Made by a program: the position numbers and the translations under genes. A DNA stretch of 6,574 nucleotides from Christensenella sp. UBA3944 (GTDB lineage: Bacteria > Bacillota > Clostridia > Christensenellales > DTU072): assembly GCA_002385605.1 (NCBI GenBank), contig DGDU01000040.1, forward strand, positions 4,777 through 11,350, written 5' to 3'. The stretch's first letter is position 1. Each line of letters begins with the position of its first letter. The notes under the pieces were generated by a model. It was not told the DNA's origin, did no database searches, and saw nothing but the letters and a program-made list of their open reading frames with translations. Below are positions 5,778 to 6,574 of the stretch, piece after piece.

Positions 5778-6574
5778 TATTTGTTCCCTCCCTTAATGAG
5801 CTTGTCAAGGGTTTTCCTCTCGAGCGCGCCGAACATATACGCCGCGGCGAGGCTGAAGGGGATAACGCCGGAGAAGTAAAGGAAGCTCTCCCTGAGGACG
5901 AACCAGGGGTAATACTTGGTGTATACCGCTGCATCCTTCTCGGTGCGCTTGAACATCTTGATTCTGTCGCCCAGGCTTTCGGCCTCGTTGCCGTTGCTGT
6001 CCAGCGTGACTTCGCCAACTCTGGAGCCGATGAGGACGGAGCCGACCTTGCCGCCGTGCACTTCGCCGAAATACTTGGCGTAGGCGTATTCGCGGAGCTC
6101 TTCGTCCTGGATGAAGTAGAATACGGGCTTGGTCTGCGGGGACTGATAGTTGCTGTAGCCCTCGATGAGGTTCATTATGGTGCTCTCGTCTATATTGAGG
6201 TTGAGGGCGGCAGCCAGATTGATAACCGTTTCGAGGTCGAGGTTGGCGTTAATGCTGTCCAGAAGCCCTTCGGGGAGCAAACCGCTTGCGATCGTATTAA
6301 GGATAGTCTTAATAATATTCGCGTATTCGCTGATGTTCGCGCCCAGGACGCCTAGTATCCTGTCGAGCCTTTCGGGGGTTATGTAGTAACGCTTGGCGTT
6401 TTTGACATCGGAAAGGTCGCTGCCGTAGAACTCTTTGTATTCGGCGGAATTCTTATACCTGTTCCACTCGGAGTTGGGGTTGGTGGTGAGGGCGGCTATG
6501 GCGTTGTCGAGCTCTTCGTCGGCATCCTTACCGAGCGCCTCGTACTTTGCCCTGGTGTTGTAGCTGTCTCTTAT
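5777..6574 (-). CDS. Unknown membrane-associated protein, N-terminus beyond the window
   Basis: The reading frame stays open to the right edge, giving at least 265 residues with the start missing. A TTG at 6278-6280 could be misread as a start, but the frame upstream of it is continuous and codes convincing protein, so it is internal. The visible part is a charged, largely helical soluble domain, including ITPERLDRILGVLG and KTILNTIASGLLPEGLL. Near the C-terminus there is one hydrophobic segment (about visible residues 231-250, SFLYFSGVIPFSLAAAYMFG) and then a short basic tail ERKTLDKLIKGGNK. This topology implies an outside domain and an inside tail, the same as the end of the next gene's product. 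The stop codon overlaps the next start. I recognise no family or catalytic motif; earlier membrane segments may lie in the missing part. Confidence 0.8.
   Translation of the reverse strand: MRDSYNTRAKYEALGKDADEELDNAIAALTTNPNSEWNRYKNSAEYKEFYGSDLSDVKNAKRYYITPERLDRILGVLGANISEYANIIKTILNTIASGLLPEGLLDSINANLDLETVINLAAALNLNIDESTIMNLIEGYSNYQSPQTKPVFYFIQDEELREYAYAKYFGEVHGGKVGSVLIGSRVGEVTLDSNGNEAESLGDRIKMFKRTEKDAAVYTKYYPWFVLRESFLYFSGVIPFSLAAAYMFGALERKTLDKLIKGGNK

Noticed and set aside
5777..6280. Reading the rightmost gene as a complete 167-residue protein starting at 6280
   Set aside because: That codon is TTG, and the same frame continues without a stop to the window edge with protein-like composition, so the gene is truncated by the window.
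5768..6355. Plus-strand open frame of 195 codons opposite the partial membrane-protein gene
   Set aside because: It is antisense to a better-supported gene with membrane topology and overlapping stop/start. Its composition (runs of Val, Ala, Glu, Gly) is typical of a reverse-strand shadow, and no ribosome site is apparent.

Overview
The window looks like a chromosomal segment of a Firmicutes bacterium, most likely of class Clostridia. The evidence is: tightly packed co-directional genes, strong AAGGAGG-type ribosome binding sites, AT-rich spacers around genes of moderate GC, and a YfbR-type nucleotidase, a PiT/DUF47 pair and a Dcr2-like phosphatase that resemble clostridial versions. This assignment is inference from sequence style. 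All seven genes lie on the minus strand, so transcription runs from high to low coordinates. No gap without a gene exceeds about 110 bases.

Right part (6574 to 2394): two membrane-protein genes of unknown function come first. The upstream one runs off the right edge, and its stop codon overlaps the next start (TAATG). A spacer of about 105 bases with a perfect 12-bp palindrome follows. Then come a membrane-anchored Dcr2-like metallophosphoesterase and, 9 bases later, a TIM-barrel sugar phosphate isomerase/epimerase. Whether these four form one transcript depends on what the palindrome does.

Left part (2350 to 39): a new transcription unit starts at a convincing sigma-A promoter (TTGCTT, 17 bases, TATAAT). 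It encodes a PiT-family phosphate transporter (GTG start), a DUF47/PhoU-like accessory protein and a YfbR-like HD-domain 5'-deoxynucleotidase. The last two overlap as TAATG. The plausible shared theme is phosphate: uptake or efflux by PiT, control by DUF47, and release of Pi from deoxynucleoside monophosphates by the nucleotidase.

The points most worth a second look are: substitutions in both inverted-repeat signatures of the PiT protein; an HD-to-HE change in the nucleotidase metal site; the operon linking nucleotidase and phosphate transport; the unexplained membrane-protein pair next to an anchored phosphatase; and the palindrome. I see no mobile element, CRISPR array, RNA gene or obvious defence or biosynthetic system.
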